Shown: piece by piece, positions 35,952 to 45,359 of the stretch
Position numbering within the stretch: position 1 is the stretch's first letter
How the letters are laid out: every line of letters begins with the position of its first letter
NCBI GenBank assembly: GCA_963722585.1
Contig: CAVRNU010000007.1
Coordinates: forward strand, 206,285 to 270,284
From: KBS-96 sp963722585
GTDB lineage: Bacteria; Acidobacteriota; Terriglobia; Bryobacterales; Bryobacteraceae
Reading direction: 5' to 3'
DNA: 64,000 bases
Translations under genes and position numbers: made by a program
The notes under the pieces: model-generated
Database searches by the model: none
What the model was told of the DNA's origin: nothing
The model's input: only the letters and a program-made list of their open reading frames with translations

Positions 35952-38327
35952 TCAGTCGGGCGAGTAGAGGAAATCGGACAGTAAAGGCAGTAACACTTCA
36001 GCCGATGGGGGTCCCGGAGCCGTAAAAGGCGTGCCCTCGGCGCTCGAACGAACCCACAGCACTTTATCAGCCGCACCGGTGGTCTTCAGCTGCATCGGCA
36101 CGTCCACACTGAATTCCCGATCCACTCCGGATTGCCGCAGCACGTATTGATTCCCTTTGACATGCTGCAAGGAAAGACGCGGGATACCCGTCCCGTACAC
36201 CCAGGCATCGAAAAAGTACTCGAGGCCAGGGTCCGGGTCTCCTTCCGGCAAAAACCGCACGGCTTCGCGCCTGAATGCCTCGTTAGACAAGCCTTTGCCA
36301 GCTGCATCGCGAGCGAGGACGCGCAAGAACTCGGAGAACCGCTGCCGGCCCATTCGCAGCGCAAGCATGCGGATCACCCAAGTGCCCTTATCGTAGGTGA
36401 TAATGCGCCAGGCGTTCGCGTCCGATGCTCGAAGGCGCAACCCGATATTGAGCGGCCCGTCGGATTCGATCGGCTTTCCACTCTTGCCGGTCGAACCGAG
36501 TTCTTTCAAATAAAACCTAAGCAATTCCTCGAGAGCGGCGCCGCCTCTCTCTTTCTCAAAAAATTCAAGGGCTGCATAGTTCGCCAGCGCTTCTACGAGC
36601 CAGTTGCTTCTGTAATCGTCTGCCAGCACCAGGTTGCCCCACCATTGATGAGCGATTTCATGCGGCAACAGGATTTCCGAGTAAAAGACGTTCAGGATCG
36701 AGTCGCGAATGTAGGAAGGCCTCAACGATACGGGAAGGTACGAGTAAATGGAAAGATAAATAAGGCCTGGAAAGCCCTGACCGAAACTCCCGGGAATGGG
36801 TGTGACGGCGATGTTGTTGGTGGGCGCCGGCCCCCATTGTCCGGCAAAGTCTCCGAGTATCTCGGCCGCGCGCCCGGCCATCCCGGAGAGTTCGAGCGGC
36901 ATCCCGGCTGGCAGCGACTCATTACCGCTTGCGGACGAAATATTCACGTGTTCCGAGTCCGCGCCCGATAGCGGTACTCCCGATCGAAGGATACGCTCCG
37001 CGATGGTCCGATTTGCGTAGAATTCGACGTGAAATGGGGGCCGATCGCGCACTACGCCCTCGAAATCTCCCACGTTGAAGCCGACGAACTGAGCGGGGGT
37101 GTCCAGTACGCGGTGAATGACGCGGACTCCGCCGTCGACACTTTCGCCCGCCAGCTTTCCGCTCGAGATGACCCGTAATCGTGAAGGGCAGCGAAATGTC
37201 AGGTCGAACGTGGCTGAATCGAGCGGTAAGTGCGGGAACCAGATGTTACGCGCCTCGACGAAATAGATACCCTCGCCGGCATCGCGAATCACCGAGCCCT
37301 CATGATGGACTTCAACTTGGAGCGGCGCGCCCGTTGGAAACTGCCGCGGAGCAACCAGCAACAACTTGCTGACGTTGAAATCGTCGACATCGCGCGAAGA
37401 TTGGGATTGGACGACCTCGACTGGGGCGCCGTTGATGGTCGCCGACGTGATATTCATCAGCCCGCTCAGCTCGAGCTCGATGGCGCGAAGGTTCGGATCG
37501 TGCGAAGCCGTGCTGAAGCTTGTTGTTGCCGAGACCTTCAGACTAGGCGAAATGTCCACTTCAATTCTGTAGGCTTGCGTGCTGAACGGCTGAGGCAGGG
37601 GGGACGGAGACTTTCTGGGAGTGAAACTGGTCCACACCTGAAAGCTGGCCTCTGCACCCTCGCCGGAACGCCCTACCGCGCTGCCCTCCGTCTGGTGGGG
37701 ATTGTAAGAGATTTCAAACGCCCCAAGCGTTCTCCCTCCTATCACGGCATAGAAGACGGCCTTCGCCGGCGGGTCGTGGTTGAGCATTGACCCAAGAAGC
37801 GGCACCTCGGCGTCTCCAGCAACCGCTTCGATGGTCTGCTTCCACTGCGCGCTGAAAGCCTCGGCGTCCACACCCGCCTTCTTGGCTTCATTTTGTTCCA
37901 TTTGATGGAGTGCCTCGGCGCGCATCTGATCGGTGAAAACGAAAACCGCTTGAGAAAAATGTTCGTCAAGGTTCGGCGTCTTTGTGAAATAAGCGAGTGA
38001 AGCGCGCTCGCCTCGAGTCGGAGGAGTAACAATGATTTCGGCATCGCCCGCCTCCGTGCCGGCCGTGGTGAACACGGCGCCAATAATTTGGCCGGCCACG
38101 GGCTTAGTGAAAGCGAGGAGACCATCGTTGAGGTATATGGTGAAGTCGCCTCTCGAGAACCGCAAGTCGCGGACGTGGTAAATCTCGTTTGGATCGATCG
38201 AGAGATCGCGCAGCGACGATGCAAGAGACCCCGCAGTGGGCTCCTGACACAAGGACCCGCTGCTCAGAATGGCCAACCAGACCAGAAGACGGCATAGCTT
38301 CATGGCTGGATAAACAGTGTATTCCAT
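35952..38327 (-). CDS. M1-family metallopeptidase, secreted
   Basis: Up to 791 residues; ATG 38303 (783 residues) gives the better signal peptide start (MKLCRLLVWLAIL). The zinc site HEIAH followed by 18 residues and Glu (in 'WLVEALANY') matches the gluzincin M1 pattern. The GAMEN exopeptidase motif of classical aminopeptidases was not found, so activity may differ. N-terminal half is beta-rich, as in the family. Only six bases separate the upstream start from the FUSC gene, so they are likely co-transcribed. Confidence 0.88.
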   Translation of the reverse strand: MEYTVYPAMKLCRLLVWLAILSSGSLCQEPTAGSLASSLRDLSIDPNEIYHVRDLRFSRGDFTIYLNDGLLAFTKPVAGQIIGAVFTTAGTEAGDAEIIVTPPTRGERASLAYFTKTPNLDEHFSQAVFVFTDQMRAEALHQMEQNEAKKAGVDAEAFSAQWKQTIEAVAGDAEVPLLGSMLNHDPPAKAVFYAVIGGRTLGAFEISYNPHQTEGSAVGRSGEGAEASFQVWTSFTPRKSPSPLPQPFSTQAYRIEVDISPSLKVSATTSFSTASHDPNLRAIELELSGLMNITSATINGAPVEVVQSQSSRDVDDFNVSKLLLVAPRQFPTGAPLQVEVHHEGSVIRDAGEGIYFVEARNIWFPHLPLDSATFDLTFRCPSRLRVISSGKLAGESVDGGVRVIHRVLDTPAQFVGFNVGDFEGVVRDRPPFHVEFYANRTIAERILRSGVPLSGADSEHVNISSASGNESLPAGMPLELSGMAGRAAEILGDFAGQWGPAPTNNIAVTPIPGSFGQGFPGLIYLSIYSYLPVSLRPSYIRDSILNVFYSEILLPHEIAHQWWGNLVLADDYRSNWLVEALANYAALEFFEKERGGAALEELLRFYLKELGSTGKSGKPIESDGPLNIGLRLRASDANAWRIITYDKGTWVIRMLALRMGRQRFSEFLRVLARDAAGKGLSNEAFRREAVRFLPEGDPDPGLEYFFDAWVYGTGIPRLSLQHVKGNQYVLRQSGVDREFSVDVPMQLKTTGAADKVLWVRSSAEGTPFTAPGPPSAEVLLPLLSDFLYSPD

Positions 38328-38333
38328 CGGCAG

Positions 38334-40523
38334 TCACTTTCTGGCTGTGATTCTTGCAACCTGCTCCCGGAGCGTGTTCAAGCTGTTCGTCAGACGGTCG
38401 GTTTCAACATTGACGAGAGCGTAGCGCTCGGCCGTTGGGTCGCCTGATTCGAGAAGGATCCGGTGATCCTCGCGCAAATCGGGCAGCTGTTTCTTCGAGA
38501 AGGGCGACCCGCGCAACGCGCCGGCAAGCAAGAAAAGCGTAAGATCGACGTCTTTGGCAAAGGTTTTGAACGCTTCGCGCGGAGTCACGGGAGCGCTGCT
38601 TCGAAGCCCTGCATCGAGAGCCATTAAGGCATAAATCAGGCGGTGCGAACTCGCGAGCATAGCGGCAACCGCGCCAGCGCGTTCTTTGCTGACGCCTGGT
38701 TCAACCATCAGCCGGTCAACAGAGGCCTCGACGTTTGAGCGTGCCAGACGGGCGTCGAGTCGAGCCCGCGCTAGTCCGGCGGCTTCCTCATCAATTTTTT
38801 GATAGGAGACGGCGGCGATAGCCTGAAAATACTTGCGGTACGCATCGAGCATGCGGGCGAATTGCTCGCGCACTTGCGTCTGCTCCCAGGTCGGCCACAC
38901 CAGGTACGCAACAAGAGCGAACAAGCCGCCGGCGGCTGTATTAGCCGCGCGCGCCGAGATAACCTGCCACGCCGGAACGCCCGTCAGTCCTACCAGGAGC
39001 ACGATGAGAGCGCTGATAGACACGACCAGGATTCCGTAGTTGGCCGGTCCGACACAGCGAAGCGCATAGGTGAACAAAGCGACGAAAACAACCTGCATCA
39101 TCGGAGATGGATGAATGAAATAGAACAGGACTGTCGCGATGCCAAGGCCCCCGAATGTGCCAGCCAGGCGAAGCACGCCGCGGCTGAACGTCGCTGTGAA
39201 ATCCGGTTTGAGCACAATGGCGATGGTCATGGGCAGCCAGTACGAACGCCGCCATCCGAGCATGTGGGCAATGGAGTCGCCGGCTGCCAGACAGACTGCG
39301 AGGCGAATGGCGTGCCGGCACGCGGCGGAGTTCAACGATACATTGGCTCGGAGCGTTGCTAACGTGCCCACGATCCGTAACGACGGTGGCCGCGACGACT
39401 CCTTTTTGGCAAAAGCAATCAGCCCGGCCGGGCTCGCATGCTCCGCCAAATCGACCACCGCTCGGAATTGTCCCGCGAGCGCGTCGGCCTGAAGTTGTAT
39501 GTCGGCGATGACAGCGCGCGCAAACGGCGACAGATCGCCCGAAAGCTTCTCTCGCAACGTTATGGTGAGAGCGGAAAAGTTCTTCAAATCGTCGCGCGCA
39601 ACGTCAAGGCGTTCGTCAGCAGTTAGGGACCGTCCGGCTGAATAGAGCAGATCGGCTGCCACCTCGAACAGGCGATCTAGAGATGGCATTATTTCTTGTC
39701 CCGAGGGCTCGCGAGACATTCTTCGCCGCAGCCTGCTGAGTGTAAGCAGGCACAACCGGATACGTTCCGCTTGGTTCAACAAAGATCGGTAGCGTTCGCT
39801 CTCAATCCTCTGGTCCTTGTCGAGCGCTGACAGTACTTGCTGTGCGGCCGTGCTCGCCTGGCTTGCCGGCGGAGCCCCCTCCGCTTCCCCAAACCGGGAG
39901 GCGACGCGGGCAAGCTCGAGATACAAGTTACCCAGCGCGAGCCGCTCGGGCTGGTAGCGCTGGACCGGCCAAAACATCAACGCTAAACCGGTTTGAAATA
40001 AAGCGCCACCTAGAGCCAGAAGAGTTGCCCAGCCGGCGTTAACGGCGCTCAACGCCTGAGCCGAATAAACGACAAGCGTCACCAGGCTGATCACACCGAG
40101 ATCGCCCGCCGTTGTTCCGAGTGACACTGCCAATCCAGCTACGAAGGCCCAACCCGCCGTAATCAACACTGCCCAAACGGTGTCACGTCCCACCATTGCA
40201 CCTATAAAGACAGCCAGCGCCGTCAGCAGGCTCGCGGCAAGCATTCGGCGCGCACGCTGCGAGTAGGAATCTTCGCCATCGGAATAGGAGACGTTCAGCG
40301 CACCTGAGGCAACGGCCACGCCGCTCAGCGTGAATCCCGTTAGCACTCCTATCCCGAGAGGAAGCGCAACGCCGATCGCGTTGCGCAGCGCGACGCGCGG
40401 AATGATCTTGTTTCGTTCAAACCGTGTGACTGCGCGCCAAAACAACTTCCAACGATTGGGTGGTTCCAGAACCGGCGGCACTTTCGGCGCGGCTTCAGGC
40501 TCGATGGAATGCTCGACGGGCAT
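38334..40523 (-). CDS. FUSC-family inner-membrane protein (aromatic-acid exporter-like)
   Basis: 729 residues. Two clusters of about five to six transmembrane segments (about 45-185 and 385-540), each followed by a helical cytoplasmic region. This is the YccS/FUSC layout, with 'GDSIAHMLGWRRSYWLPMTIAIVLKPDF' matching the conserved part of the second cluster. Homologues export aromatic carboxylates or related compounds. The usual membrane-fusion protein and outer-membrane partner are absent here; the peptidase is its only operon mate. Confidence 0.85.
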   Translation of the reverse strand: MPVEHSIEPEAAPKVPPVLEPPNRWKLFWRAVTRFERNKIIPRVALRNAIGVALPLGIGVLTGFTLSGVAVASGALNVSYSDGEDSYSQRARRMLAASLLTALAVFIGAMVGRDTVWAVLITAGWAFVAGLAVSLGTTAGDLGVISLVTLVVYSAQALSAVNAGWATLLALGGALFQTGLALMFWPVQRYQPERLALGNLYLELARVASRFGEAEGAPPASQASTAAQQVLSALDKDQRIESERYRSLLNQAERIRLCLLTLSRLRRRMSREPSGQEIMPSLDRLFEVAADLLYSAGRSLTADERLDVARDDLKNFSALTITLREKLSGDLSPFARAVIADIQLQADALAGQFRAVVDLAEHASPAGLIAFAKKESSRPPSLRIVGTLATLRANVSLNSAACRHAIRLAVCLAAGDSIAHMLGWRRSYWLPMTIAIVLKPDFTATFSRGVLRLAGTFGGLGIATVLFYFIHPSPMMQVVFVALFTYALRCVGPANYGILVVSISALIVLLVGLTGVPAWQVISARAANTAAGGLFALVAYLVWPTWEQTQVREQFARMLDAYRKYFQAIAAVSYQKIDEEAAGLARARLDARLARSNVEASVDRLMVEPGVSKERAGAVAAMLASSHRLIYALMALDAGLRSSAPVTPREAFKTFAKDVDLTLFLLAGALRGSPFSKKQLPDLREDHRILLESGDPTAERYALVNVETDRLTNSLNTLREQVARITARK

Positions 40524-40590
40524 CTGCGTTTACCGTACCGAAGTCCGGCTCATGGCACACTGTCAAGACGGACAGAAAGGTGAAACACGA

Positions 40591-41004
40591 ATGGAACTTT
40601 CGAGCGCTTCTAAGATGGTATCCGGCATCATCTTGATCACCGTCCCCACCATCGAATATGGCGGCAGCTTTTTGCTTACCTCGCTTACCAATCCCGCCTA
40701 TACAGCGAATGCTCTGCGCCAAAATCTGTTTCGTGCGGGTCACGCTCACGCAGGCGTAATTGTCATTCTGTCGCTAATCTGCCAAGTGCTTCTAGATGCG
40801 GCGAAACTTCCCGACGGCTTGATTTGGTTTACACGCGTCGCGGTTCCGCTTGCGGCAATTCTCATATCCGCGGGATTTTTCTTCTCAGCGCTCTCTCCTG
40901 ACACCGCTAAGCCCGGCCCTGCGATTACCTCGGTCTACGTTGGCGCCCTGCTGCTGGCCGTCGCCGTCCTTCTTTTGGGTGTTGGCCTGATTCGAGCGGC
41001 GTAG
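40591..41004 (+). CDS. Four-helix membrane protein of unknown function
   Basis: 137 residues from ATG 40591; a longer reading to 40330 overlaps the divergent FUSC gene. Four transmembrane segments are predicted, with 'FRAGHAHAGVIVILSLI' (two histidines at the start of helix 2) as its most striking part. No family could be assigned. Confidence 0.7.
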   Translation: MELSSASKMVSGIILITVPTIEYGGSFLLTSLTNPAYTANALRQNLFRAGHAHAGVIVILSLICQVLLDAAKLPDGLIWFTRVAVPLAAILISAGFFFSALSPDTAKPGPAITSVYVGALLLAVAVLLLGVGLIRAA

Positions 41005-41059
41005 CGTTATGATTCGAAAAATGTGTTGGCAGCAACTATCGCAGCAACCACGTTTTCCC

Positions 41060-41923
41060 TCATGCCTGCCGGAAGGACCGGCGAAATTCGCGTGGCGTCA
41101 CGGACTTGAATTTGCGGAATTGTCTCTCGAAATTCGCGTAGTTGTGGTAGCCGACTTCTTCGGCAATGATGGAAACCGGTTTTTCGGTGTTAATCATTAA
41201 CGAACAGGCTTGTCCCAGCCGCAGTTGGGCGACGTAATCGGTGATCGGCATTCGCGCGTGTCGCTTGAAGAGCCGATGCAGCGTGCTCGCGCTGACGCGG
41301 GCGCAATCAGCAAGGTCGCTGAGCAGCATAGTCTCGCGGTAGTGCGCGTGAATATGCGATAAAACGCGATCGATTGAAGCCCTGTCTTCACTGGCTTTTA
41401 GCGGAAGATTTGGCGAGGCGGAGGAGAGAGCCTCGCTCGTGCGGCTGTCTGCGAGTGTCGAGAGGATTCGAAGAAGAGCGAGCAGGCGCTCGCGGGGCGG
41501 CTGGCCGGGCAGTTCGCGGATCATTTGACTGACGCGCTTCCGTACTTTGCCGCTAAACGCTAATCCGCATGCCGACATCCGTAGCATACGGTCGATGGAG
41601 GTGAACTCCGGCCATCGCGCGATGAGTTCTTCCGCGAGGCTCGGCTGAAACCACAGGACAATCGCCTGGTGCGGAAAGCTTGGCCGTATCTTTTCGCGGG
41701 AGCACCAGGTGTGCGGCAGATTCGGTCCGATCAACACCAGGTCCTCATTATCGTAGGACGCTATATGATCTCCGACATATCGCTGGCCTCGACTGTTCAA
41801 CGTGAGCGTGAGTTCGTACTCCGGGTGATAATGCCATTCGAAAGGAAACGACTCGAGGCGGCGGTCGAAGACGGTCCACGAGCAGCCGTCGTTCACCCGC
41901 ACTTTTTCGAAGAAAGGTTTCAT
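41060..41923 (-). CDS. AraC-family transcriptional regulator with cupin sensor
   Basis: 287 residues. N-terminal cupin ('WHYHPEYELTLTLNSRGQRYVGD', 'DNEDLVLIGPNLPHTW'), C-terminal double helix-turn-helix ('MLLSDLADCARVSASTLHRLFKRHA' and 'ISIIAEEVGYHNYANFERQFRKFKSVTPREFR'-type pattern). The order fits sugar- or stress-responsive AraC proteins. Ligand unknown; it has no obvious target operon adjacent except the four-helix membrane protein gene that converges on it. Confidence 0.92.
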   Translation of the reverse strand: MKPFFEKVRVNDGCSWTVFDRRLESFPFEWHYHPEYELTLTLNSRGQRYVGDHIASYDNEDLVLIGPNLPHTWCSREKIRPSFPHQAIVLWFQPSLAEELIARWPEFTSIDRMLRMSACGLAFSGKVRKRVSQMIRELPGQPPRERLLALLRILSTLADSRTSEALSSASPNLPLKASEDRASIDRVLSHIHAHYRETMLLSDLADCARVSASTLHRLFKRHARMPITDYVAQLRLGQACSLMINTEKPVSIIAEEVGYHNYANFERQFRKFKSVTPREFRRSFRQA

Positions 41924-41986
41924 GACTCAAGGCCGGCGAGGTCGTCCACTACCGTCGCCGGTCGGGGGGTCGCTCGAGTTGTCAAC

Positions 41987-42208
41987 TTAGGTCGTATCAC
42001 TCGACTGGGTCGACGCTTCCTCAATGGCCTCGAAGACCTGCTTAACGATCTTCGGGTGCAGCATCGCGCCGCCATGAAAGGGAACAACCACCCTTCGGCC
42101 ACCCTTGGCATAGATCCGATGACTACCCTTCGACCGTAACCATACGAAGCCGGCTTTCAACAACATCTCTCCGGCCTCCGCCGCGGTTAGGCGCGGCACT
42201 TTAGACAT
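41987..42208 (-). CDS. hicA: HicA-type toxin (mRNA interferase)
   Basis: 73 residues with the HicA double-stranded RNA-binding-like fold: 'LLKAGFVWLRSKGSHRIYAKGG' with catalytic His in GSH, then 'VVVPFHGGAMLHPKIVKQVF'. Overlaps the end of hicB by 8 bp. HicA cleaves mRNA when free of HicB. Confidence 0.9.
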   Translation of the reverse strand: MSKVPRLTAAEAGEMLLKAGFVWLRSKGSHRIYAKGGRRVVVPFHGGAMLHPKIVKQVFEAIEEASTQSSDTT

Positions 42209-42422
42209 GAACTTCGAGCGCGGTAGTGAGAACCTCCTGACTCAGCGCCGACGAGCGCTCTTCATCACTCAGGGTCTCAAGGAAGAGTTCGATGGCCTCA
42301 CGAACGTTGGCGAGAGCTTCCTCTATAGTTCTTCCTTGGGATTGGCACCCCTTCAGTTCCGGACACCACGCGTAACATCCGTGTTCGTCTTGTTCGATTA
42401 CCACGCTGACCTTCCGCGTCAT
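42201..42422 (-). CDS. hicB: HicB-type antitoxin
   Basis: 73 residues from ATG 42422 (TTG 42428 is an alternative). The partial RNase H-like fold is shown by 'SVVIEQDEHGCYAWCPELKGCQSQGRTIEEALANVREAIELFLE'. There is no C-terminal DNA-binding domain, so autoregulation may need another protein. Gene order antitoxin then toxin is the less frequent one. Confidence 0.88.
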   Translation of the reverse strand: MTRKVSVVIEQDEHGCYAWCPELKGCQSQGRTIEEALANVREAIELFLETLSDEERSSALSQEVLTTALEVHV

Positions 42423-42461
42423 TAACAATCATTCTACTGCCGGTCATGCTCCGCTGATCGT

Positions 42462-42992
42462 TCAGCTGTCGGGACGATAAAACGAAAGTGAATTGCTCCC
42501 CTGGCGAATCAAGCGGACCCGCCGCAACGCCCCGACCGATTCGGCTGGCGTCAGGTGTGAATCGTGCTGAGCTATGACAAGCCGCGGCGATGATGCTCCA
42601 AGCATTTCTAGAGCTGCCTGATAGTCGCGCTCCCGTGAATAGGGCGGGTCCAGGAACACGATGTCGGCAGCGTGCTTGGCGATGAGAGTAAGCGCGTTCC
42701 CGCGAATGATTGTAGCTTCGCCTGCGATGCCCAATGAATCAAGGTTTTGCCGGATCACCGCTACCGCTCCCGCATTCCGCTCAAACAACAGCGCATGCCT
42801 GGCGCCGCGGCTCACGGCTTCAATTCCGACCGCGCCGCTGCCCGCATAAGCATCCAGGAACACCACACCTTGGATTTCGGGAGCCAGTATATTGAACAAA
42901 GTTTCCCGCAAACGGTCCGGCGTAGGCCGCACGTCGAATCCGGGCACCGTTTTCAGCTTGCGACTTCGAAATTTGCCTCCAATCACGCGCAT
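42462..42992 (-). CDS. rsmD: 16S rRNA (guanine966-N2)-methyltransferase
   Basis: 176 residues. 'RVIGGKFRSRKL' N terminus, 'RPTPDRLRETLFNIL', SAM-binding 'FLDAYAGSGAVGIEA' and catalytic 'FLDPPY' are the RsmD signature order. Methylates G966 of 16S rRNA in the assembled small subunit. Lies three bases after recG, on the same strand. Confidence 0.95.
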   Translation of the reverse strand: MRVIGGKFRSRKLKTVPGFDVRPTPDRLRETLFNILAPEIQGVVFLDAYAGSGAVGIEAVSRGARHALLFERNAGAVAVIRQNLDSLGIAGEATIIRGNALTLIAKHAADIVFLDPPYSRERDYQAALEMLGASSPRLVIAQHDSHLTPAESVGALRRVRLIRQGSNSLSFYRPDS

Positions 42993-42995
42993 CCA

Positions 42996-45083
42996 TCAAC
43001 CCACCTGCACGTAACCATACTGCCGCTGCCAGTGATCCTGGATATACCGGACCACATCGCGAATCTGATCGCTTGCGTTTACATTCGCAATTAACGCCTG
43101 GGCCTCGCTGCGAGCCAGTTCGAGAATGTCCGCGTCGCGGAACAGGTTTGCGATTCGCAGACCCGGTATGCCGGATTGCCGTGTTCCAAAAAACTCGCCC
43201 GGCCCGCGCAGGCGCATGTCCATTTCCGCGATGTAGAAGCCATCGTTCGATTCGAGCACCGTACGGATGCGCTCCCGCGCGAACTCATTTAAGCGTCCCG
43301 TGACGAGGAAACAGTAACTCTGCTCGGCTCCCCGGCCCACGCGGCCGCGAAGTTGATGGATCTGCGCGAGTCCGAAGCGCTCCGCCTGTTCGATCACCAT
43401 CACCGTAGCGTTTGGAACATCGACTCCCACCTCGATCACGGTGGTTGAAACCAGAATTTTCGTTTCACCCTTTTGAAAGCGCAGCATAGCCTCCGCTTTC
43501 TCTTCCGCCGGCATCTTCCCATGGAGAAGGCCAGCCGGCACACCTGGGAAGACGCTGCTCGCGAGATGATTGTAGCCTCTTTCGGCTGCTTTCATGTCGT
43601 TGGTTTCCGATTCCTCAATGACGGGATAGACCACGTACGCCTGCCCGCCCTTTGCAATTTCCTTCCCGACAAAGCTCCACACCTTTTCGATCGTCGCCTC
43701 AGTGACATGGCGCGTCGAGACAGGTCTTCTCCCTGGCGGCAATTCGTCGATGGTCGATACCTCCAGATCTCCGTATAGAGTCAGGGCAAGCGTCCGCGGA
43801 ATCGGCGTAGCTGTCATTACCAAGACATCGGGCTTTACGCCCTTGCCATATAGCGTCAATCGTTGGACGACGCCGAAACGATGTTGCTCGTCGACAATAG
43901 CAAGTCCCAGCTTGCTAAACATCACGTCTTTCTGAAGTAAGGCATGCGTCCCGAGAACAAGATGAGCAAACCCGCTCGTCACGGCTTTTTTCAGTTGCTG
44001 TTTGGCCCGATTGTTCATTGATCCGGTGAGCAACAGAACCACATAGCCAAGCTTTTCGAACAGACTTCGGAAATAAGCATAATGCTGCGCCGCCAGGGTT
44101 TCCGTGGGCGCAAGAACAGCCACCTGGTATCCGTTTTCGATGGCGAGGACCGCCGCTTCGGCCGCAACGATCGTCTTTCCACTGCCCACCTCGCCCTGCA
44201 GCAGACGGTTCATGGGATAGGGCGCTTTCATGTCCTCCACGATTTCCTGGATCACCCTTCGCTGTGCCGCCGTTGGCTTGAACGGGAGCATTTTCTTGAT
44301 TTGCTCCCGTGCCCGCGGCGTCACCTTGAATGGAATGCCTTCGGACTTTCGCGCCTTAGTACGCTTTAAGGCGAGACCGCACTCGAGCCAAAAAAACTCG
44401 TCGAAGATCAGCCGGAACTGGGCCGGAGAGCGGAATTCGTTCAAGAGCTCGAGCTTGGCATCCGTAGAGGGCTCGTGTACCTCGCGCAAGGCGCTGGCGA
44501 GGGCGGGAAGGGCCAGCCGCTTTCTAATGTCGTCGGGCAGAGGGTCGGATGGCAGTTCCACTTCCTGGAGGATGCGATGAAACAGGGTCCGAAAAATGCG
44601 CGTGGATATCTTGACGATCGCCTCGTAGATGGGTACGACACGCCCGGTGTGCAGGCTCTCGTCTTCTTCGTCGTCATGTAGGATTTCGAACTCCGGCTGT
44701 ACCATCAACGGCCGGTTTCGCCACTCCGACTCGACTTTGCCGAACAGCGCGACGCGAACACCCGGCACAAGAACATCGGCCAGCCGGTTGTTATTGAACC
44801 AGCGTGCTTCGAGCGTTCCGCGTCCATCGCTTAGGGTGGCTTCAAATAAACCAAGGGCGCCTTTTCGAACTCGTGAGGCAGAGCCCCGTTCCACCCGCGC
44901 CAGTACCGTCACTTTTTCGCCGGGAACCAGATTCCGTACTTCTTTAATCTGACGTCTGTCTTCATAGCGGAACGGCAGATGATAGAGGAGATCGAGGACG
45001 GTTTCCAGCCCGCGCGACCGCAGCATCCCAGCCCGAGCCTCGCCGATCCCCTTGACGAACTGCAATGGTGTCGAAAGGTCCAA
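42996..45083 (-). CDS. recG: ATP-dependent DNA helicase RecG
   Basis: 695 residues, full length. N-terminal wedge domain (OB-fold, about 55-150), helicase domain with Walker A 'GEVGSGKT' and DEQH box ('AIVDEQHRFG'), then the helicase C-domain with 'QLRGRVGR'. It rescues stalled replication forks and branch-migrates junctions. TTG start. Its first 170 codons and 22 bases upstream are duplicated at 52217-52747. The sequence upstream of this copy is not the native one, so its promoter must come from the inserted DNA. Confidence 0.96.
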   Translation of the reverse strand: MDLSTPLQFVKGIGEARAGMLRSRGLETVLDLLYHLPFRYEDRRQIKEVRNLVPGEKVTVLARVERGSASRVRKGALGLFEATLSDGRGTLEARWFNNNRLADVLVPGVRVALFGKVESEWRNRPLMVQPEFEILHDDEEDESLHTGRVVPIYEAIVKISTRIFRTLFHRILQEVELPSDPLPDDIRKRLALPALASALREVHEPSTDAKLELLNEFRSPAQFRLIFDEFFWLECGLALKRTKARKSEGIPFKVTPRAREQIKKMLPFKPTAAQRRVIQEIVEDMKAPYPMNRLLQGEVGSGKTIVAAEAAVLAIENGYQVAVLAPTETLAAQHYAYFRSLFEKLGYVVLLLTGSMNNRAKQQLKKAVTSGFAHLVLGTHALLQKDVMFSKLGLAIVDEQHRFGVVQRLTLYGKGVKPDVLVMTATPIPRTLALTLYGDLEVSTIDELPPGRRPVSTRHVTEATIEKVWSFVGKEIAKGGQAYVVYPVIEESETNDMKAAERGYNHLASSVFPGVPAGLLHGKMPAEEKAEAMLRFQKGETKILVSTTVIEVGVDVPNATVMVIEQAERFGLAQIHQLRGRVGRGAEQSYCFLVTGRLNEFARERIRTVLESNDGFYIAEMDMRLRGPGEFFGTRQSGIPGLRIANLFRDADILELARSEAQALIANVNASDQIRDVVRYIQDHWQRQYGYVQVG

Positions 45084-45105
45084 ATGCTTAGGCTAGCTGG
45101 TTGCA
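44575..45105 (-). repeat. Direct repeat of recG 5' end, left copy (531 bp)
   Basis: Identical to 52217-52747 (constant offset 7642) except three single-base differences that I could see. It comprises 22 bp upstream plus the first 170 codons of recG. Confidence 0.95.
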
Positions 45106-45359
45106 GGGGAAAGCAGTAGAAGGCGCTGTTTTTGCCCCACCCGAAAATCGAAAAGGGTGATGAAGGGAACAAATCTTGAGTTTCCGGCTCCGCAAGCTAA
45201 GGATCATTCAGGTCTGCGTGGACTGAAAGTTTCGGCTGATACCTGTGCTGTACTTCACATGCAAGGATGTGCGAGGGACGGTAAGCCAGTATGAGACATC
45301 TTCCTTTACCTTTGAATAGATCGTAGACGGCATCCTAGCGTTCAACTGGACGGCAGGCG
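45106..45359. other. Island left-end intergenic region
   Basis: 254 bases holding no ORF of note; this must contain whatever promoter now drives the intact recG. No clear promoter was seen. Confidence 0.4.
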